6,459 nt of DNA from Candidatus Marinamargulisbacteria bacterium SCGC AG-343-D04. Lineage in GTDB: Bacteria > Margulisbacteria > Marinamargulisbacteria > GCA-2716485 > GCA-002719695. The notes under the pieces were generated by a model. That model had not been told where the DNA came from, ran no database searches, and saw nothing but the letters and a program-made list of their open reading frames with translations. Numbering within the stretch: the first letter of the stretch is position 1; every line of letters starts with the position of its first letter. A program made the translations under genes and the position numbers. The stretch spans positions 1 through 6,459 of the forward strand of contig QFBQ01000061.1 in NCBI GenBank assembly GCA_003265885.1. Reading direction: 5' to 3'. Below, piece after piece: positions 5,790 to 6,459 of this stretch.

Positions 5790-6459
5790 ATGTTATCGAT
5801 CCATAGTCAGGGCTTACCTCTTCCAAGTTTTTATGATGAACAGCAGATAGCTCGTGTTTGGGATATTCAGTATTGTGCTAGGGCTAGAGATGCAAAGTTG
5901 TGGGCGGCGGACTATGATATTCAGCCATCATTGTCGGATCAAACTAAGATAGGGCTTTTATTGATAGATGTTCAGAATGCTTTTTGTATTCCTGATTTTG
6001 ATCTTTTTGTTTCGGGGGCTTCTGGGATGGCTGCCGTTGAGGATAATCAACGTTTATGTTCTTTTATTTATAGACACCTGGATATGATTACAGATACTTT
6101 TGCTTTGCTAAATACTCACTTAATGTATCAACAGTTATATCCTAGTTCATTGCATAAACCATTTTGTGACGTTTCTAATAATGAGAAACTTGAAAGCTCT
6201 AATGTCAGACAAGAAAACAAAGGTAATCGATATGGTATAGAAATAGATGAAGACGTGTGTTCGATGGTTCAGTGGCCATATTCAGGGTTGTTGGCAGGAG
6301 AAGGTCATTCATTAGTTTCTAGTGTTGAGGAGGCGCTTTTTTTTCATAGTATGGTTCGACAAAATTCAACATATTTCAGTATTAAGGGAGATGTAAAGAA
6401 TGTTCTAAAAGATAGAAAGATGGGTTTGTTTCATTTTGTTCCTTGGATAGAGAAATATG
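5790..6459 (+). CDS. Isochorismatase-type cysteine hydrolase, N-terminal 223 residues, runs off the window
   Basis: The frame is open from ATG at 5790 (AGGTGA at 5775-5780, nine bases upstream) to the window edge. The isochorismatase/nicotinamidase superfamily hydrolyses amide or vinyl-ether bonds with an Asp-Lys-Cys triad. This resembles the larger members: KIGLLLIDVQNAFCIP (53-68) holds the catalytic Asp60, followed by DLFVSGASGMAAVEDNQRLC (71-90) and FIYRHLDMIT (92-101), and later QWPYSGLLAGEGHSLVSSVE (161-180) and EEALFFHSM (180-188), all characteristic of this subgroup as I remember it. The usual metal-ligand segment, recalled as LDTH...FHP, here reads LNTHLMYQQLYPS (107-119): Asp becomes Asn108, the second His becomes Tyr117, and only H110 remains. 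Residues 120-158 are low in similarity to what I recall and Asn/Glu/Ser-rich. The catalytic Cys would lie beyond the window. Family placement is good; activity is doubtful. Confidence 0.88.
   Translation, partial: MLSIHSQGLPLPSFYDEQQIARVWDIQYCARARDAKLWAADYDIQPSLSDQTKIGLLLIDVQNAFCIPDFDLFVSGASGMAAVEDNQRLCSFIYRHLDMITDTFALLNTHLMYQQLYPSSLHKPFCDVSNNEKLESSNVRQENKGNRYGIEIDEDVCSMVQWPYSGLLAGEGHSLVSSVEEALFFHSMVRQNSTYFSIKGDVKNVLKDRKMGLFHFVPWIEKY

Overview
The window is an A+T-rich stretch of bacterial DNA using the standard genetic code (TGG for Trp; TAA and TAG both used as stops). Apart from smpB, none of the genes is a broadly conserved housekeeping gene. One large protein carries a eukaryote-style calmodulin-binding (IQ) motif next to a segment resembling a protein-kinase N-lobe. 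Low G+C, many orphan genes and a eukaryote-like domain together suggest a host-associated bacterium, for example an amoeba-associated lineage such as Dependentiae, Legionellales or Chlamydiae-type organisms. That placement is inference; no rRNA or single diagnostic gene fixes the taxon.

Layout. 110-433 (+): a small orphan protein behind a good -10 box and an AGGAG ribosome-binding site. 534-911 (+): a single-domain rhodanese-like sulfurtransferase with an intact CRSGNR active-site loop and a tail that looks cut short. 912-1382: 471 bp without a convincing gene, including an island of distinctly higher G+C (about 45%) in which overlapping minus-strand frames may be relics of a decayed gene. 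1383-1853 (+): smpB, the tmRNA partner in ribosome rescue. 1988-3568 (+): a 526-residue protein with an N-terminal IQ motif, a kinase-like segment and an acidic stretch near the C-terminus. It converges on 3632-5158 (-), a 508-residue HD-family metal-dependent phosphohydrolase. Upstream of the HD gene on the same strand is an 88-residue basic orphan protein (5218-5484), probably in the same transcript. A 305-bp divergent intergenic region follows, with a C-free A-rich leader for the leftward genes and, for the rightward gene, a leader holding a strong ribosome-binding site in front of a three-codon ORF. 5790-6459 (+): the N-terminal 223 residues of a large isochorismatase-type cysteine hydrolase that runs off the window. 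It appears to have lost two of the usual metal-ligand residues.

The genes do not form a recognisable pathway. The most interesting items are the IQ-motif/kinase-like protein as a candidate host-directed effector, the HD protein with a His/Cys-rich insertion, and the isochorismatase relative with a degenerate metal site. No transposase, integrase, CRISPR array, tRNA, rRNA or tmRNA gene was seen.
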